Of a stretch of 12,935 nucleotides of DNA, positions 11,026-12,935 are shown piece after piece. The notes under the pieces were generated by a model. The model did no database searches. It was not told the origin of the DNA and worked only from the letters and a program-made list of their open reading frames with translations. The position numbers were made by a program, and so were the translations under genes. Every line of letters begins with the position of its first letter. The stretch's first letter is position 1. Source of the DNA: Desulfobacteraceae bacterium UBA5623 (GTDB taxonomy: Bacteria > Desulfobacterota > DSM-4660 > Desulfatiglandales > Desulfatiglandaceae); contig DIKH01000032.1 in NCBI GenBank assembly GCA_002424495.1, forward strand, positions 1 through 12,935, read 5' to 3'.

Positions 11026-12760
11026 CTGACTCCCCCTCCATTTTTTCACTTGTAAGGGGCAAGGTAATGATAAAGGTCGTTCCTTTGCCCACCTCACTTT
11101 GCACGCTGATGCCCCCGCCTATTTCATGTACAAGACTGTAAGTAATGGAAAGCCCCAGGCCTGTGCCGCCCTGTCCGGTCTTGGTAGAGAAAAACGGCTC
11201 AAAGATGTGTTGCAGGTCTGCCTCTGGTATGCCGCAGCCATCGTCGGTGACGGCAATCGAAACGGAGTCCCGGCCCTTCATTTCAGCGGTTATATCCAGA
11301 TGTCCGCCATCGCTCATAGCAGCAAATGCGTTGTTTATAATATTCAAAAATATCTGCTGCAACTTGCCCCTGTCGCTTTCAAATGCAGGGATATCGTTTT
11401 GGACCACAACCGAAACCGCAATTGATCTATATTCCGCCTCCTTATTCAAAAAATCAAGGACTTCGTGTATTACCTCCTCCAGATTGATGGCCTGAATACT
11501 GAAGTTCATGTGTCTTGCGAATCTCAAAAGACGTTTGGTTATTCTTCCGCATCTGGCGACTGAGTCGATGATGGAGTCTATAATCCCTATGAGTTTCTGG
11601 TCCTTGCCATAATCGTCCTTCAGTGTGAAAAGGTCTTTTATCAGTCCTGCCTTTTCGTTGATGATGGCCAGGGGATTGTTGATCTCGTGCGCAACACCGG
11701 CTGCCAGGCGGCCTATGGAGGCCATTTTGTTTGCATATTCCATCTCATGGAGGATCATAATCCTTTTTTCATCGGCAAGGTACATCTTGTTTATAAGGTA
11801 AGTGGATATGCCGACTATTACAGCCATTATAAGCACGACACTGCCGATCAGAAAACCTATAAGTTCAAGACGGGTCTTTTGCCATGACTCCACCAGCGCC
11901 TGTTTTTTTTTGACGAGCATCAATATAAAGGGCGTTTTATCTATGTACCTGTAGCCAATAACAATATCCTGCCCCTTGGTGTTCTTCCCCTCGATAACTT
12001 CGGTCTGCGAAGAGTATGCCGGTACGGGCAGGGGCGCTTTTTCGAGGACATTGCCATTCTCTCTGGACGATGTCTGGAGAATTCCCTCATGGTTTATAAT
12101 GAAGGCATCACCCAAACGATCCAGTTCAAGGTTTGAAAGAACACTTTGGAAAGGGCCGATATCCAGGGTGGCCCGAAGAACAAAGAAGATCCCCCCCGGC
12201 AGATCGCGCCTGACTGCAATGACCATATGAGGCACTTTGCGGTAGCCCATGAAGACATCGCTTATATACAACCCGCTTTTCACCGCCTGCATGTACCAAT
12301 CCTGATCGCTGTAATCTTTGTTTAAAAGGCCGTATGGCCCTACGTAAGTAGTTTGTCTGCCGAAGGAATCTATAACGCCGAGATCGGTAAATTCACCGAA
12401 GCCCTCTCGCAGATTTTGTAAAATCGAGTTAAGCCTGCCAGGATTGCTCAGCTCTTCCAGCTCATTGTCGCGTGCAATAAAATCCAGCGACAACCTGCGC
12501 TCTTCAAGAAAAAAGGAGACAGATCGTCCGGTGTTGGATCCGGTCCTGGCCGTGCGCAAAAGAATTTCTGACTCAATGGAACGTTTGGTAACATTGTAAT
12601 CTACAATCGTAATGAATATAAGGGGGCCTAGCGAGACAGCGGCTGTTACAAGGATGGACACCTTCCACATGAGGGGAAAGTTGACCAGCCGCTTTGCAGG
12701 GCCGCCGGGCACATGCTGATAATCCCAGAATTTCGGTTTAATTTTTTCAAGCAGGGACAT
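11003..12760 (-). CDS. Membrane sensor histidine kinase with periplasmic dCache domain
   Basis: This is an inner-membrane sensor kinase of 585 residues, paralogous to the one at 585-2336. Span 1 is about 30-52. The periplasmic dCache-like domain is about 55-295, with DLGVIDSFGRQ near 126-136, a KDYSDQDW stretch, and GLYISDVFMGYRKVPH near 163-178. Span 2 is about 299-324. The H-box GVAHEINNPLAIINEKAGL has acceptor His358. ATPase boxes are all intact: N (NIINNAFAA), G1 (DDGCGIP), F (FEPFFSTK) and G2 (GGTGLGLSI). The frame can start at TTG 12772 (adds MCYH) or ATG 12760; neither has a clear ribosome site, and I prefer the ATG. It is the first gene of a five-gene minus-strand operon, and its last codons overlap the receiver gene. 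The kinase probably phosphorylates that receiver. The signal molecule is unknown. Confidence 0.93.
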   Translation of the reverse strand: MSLLEKIKPKFWDYQHVPGGPAKRLVNFPLMWKVSILVTAAVSLGPLIFITIVDYNVTKRSIESEILLRTARTGSNTGRSVSFFLEERRLSLDFIARDNELEELSNPGRLNSILQNLREGFGEFTDLGVIDSFGRQTTYVGPYGLLNKDYSDQDWYMQAVKSGLYISDVFMGYRKVPHMVIAVRRDLPGGIFFVLRATLDIGPFQSVLSNLELDRLGDAFIINHEGILQTSSRENGNVLEKAPLPVPAYSSQTEVIEGKNTKGQDIVIGYRYIDKTPFILMLVKKKQALVESWQKTRLELIGFLIGSVVLIMAVIVGISTYLINKMYLADEKRIMILHEMEYANKMASIGRLAAGVAHEINNPLAIINEKAGLIKDLFTLKDDYGKDQKLIGIIDSIIDSVARCGRITKRLLRFARHMNFSIQAINLEEVIHEVLDFLNKEAEYRSIAVSVVVQNDIPAFESDRGKLQQIFLNIINNAFAAMSDGGHLDITAEMKGRDSVSIAVTDDGCGIPEADLQHIFEPFFSTKTGQGGTGLGLSITYSLVHEIGGGISVQSEVGKGTTFIITLPLTSEKMEGESDARITGG

Positions 12761-12796
12761 ATGATAACACAAGATAAGCGGTTAGCTGCCGGCTTT

Positions 12797-12818
12797 TAGT
12801 CCCGCCATGGCGGGATTA
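12797..12818. repeat. 16-bp perfect palindrome upstream of the reverse kinase operon
   Basis: TCCCGCCATGGCGGGA (12800-12815) is a perfect palindrome, extendable outward by a G-T and two more pairs to 12797-12818. It lies 40 bases upstream of the kinase start. There is no T-run on either side, so it is not an obvious terminator; it could be an operator, a REP-like remnant or a 5'-leader hairpin. The rest of the 163-base end region (12773-12935) is AT-rich and holds no gene that I can support. A TATCAT/TATAAA stretch on the minus strand (about 12854-12866) could be a -10 box, but no matching -35 is evident. Confidence 0.4.
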
Positions 12819-12935
12819 GCTCAATGAAGATAGAAAGTTATTGGAATTCTCGTTTTTATATGATAGGTGATAATTCCTTTTTAATGAAAACGCTTACACA
12901 CAAAATCTACAAGCTAATCGCTCAACCCCCTCTTT

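Overview
The window looks like a piece of a Desulfobacterota (formerly Deltaproteobacteria) chromosome. This is inferred from medium GC, very strong AGGAGG ribosome sites, stand-alone receiver proteins, dCache histidine kinases, DASS-type transporters next to CBS and universal stress proteins, and short intergenic inverted-repeat elements. No rRNA, tRNA, phage, IS transposase or CRISPR was seen.

Layout. (1) 3-386 (+) is the 3' end of moaC (molybdopterin biosynthesis), cut by the window edge. (2) 585-3239 (+) is a signalling operon: a membrane dCache histidine kinase followed by two single-domain receivers, with a candidate promoter at 483-511 and an AU-rich terminator at 3254-3285. (3) 3298-3434 is a MITE/REP-like palindromic element. 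(4) 3483-5543 (+) is a two-CBS-domain protein followed by a divergent DASS/SLC13 anion transporter, ending at a terminator near 5569-5589. (5) 5802-7996 (+) is a second ion-transporter-superfamily protein of the ArsB/NhaD/SLC13 kind with an unusual N-terminal signal peptide and periplasmic beta domain, followed closely by a universal stress protein. (6) 8046-8224 holds a candidate promoter and a very strong intrinsic terminator, possibly bounding a small RNA. (7) 8302-8463 (+) is a 53-residue single-span membrane protein. (8) 8494-8663 is a second palindromic repeat element. (9) 12760 down to 8669 (-) is a second signalling operon in mirror orientation: dCache histidine kinase, receiver, soluble kinase-like protein with a ruined ATPase domain, receiver, and a cytidylate-kinase-like protein with a BON-like C-terminus.

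How the parts may work together. The two sensor kinases have closely related periplasmic sensor domains and orthodox catalytic domains. None of the four receivers carries an output domain, and no DNA-binding protein is encoded here. The signal is therefore likely delivered by protein-protein contact. Candidate targets by proximity only are the two transporters, the CBS and Usp nucleotide-sensor proteins, and the cytidylate-kinase-like protein. The soluble kinase-like protein keeps its phospho-acceptor histidine but has lost the N, G1, F and G2 ATP-binding boxes, and its H-box closely resembles that of the upstream kinase. It looks like a duplicated dimerisation/phosphotransfer module serving as a relay or phosphatase. 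This two-module phosphorelay around an anion-transport locus is the most interesting system in the window; the link between signalling and transport is inference.
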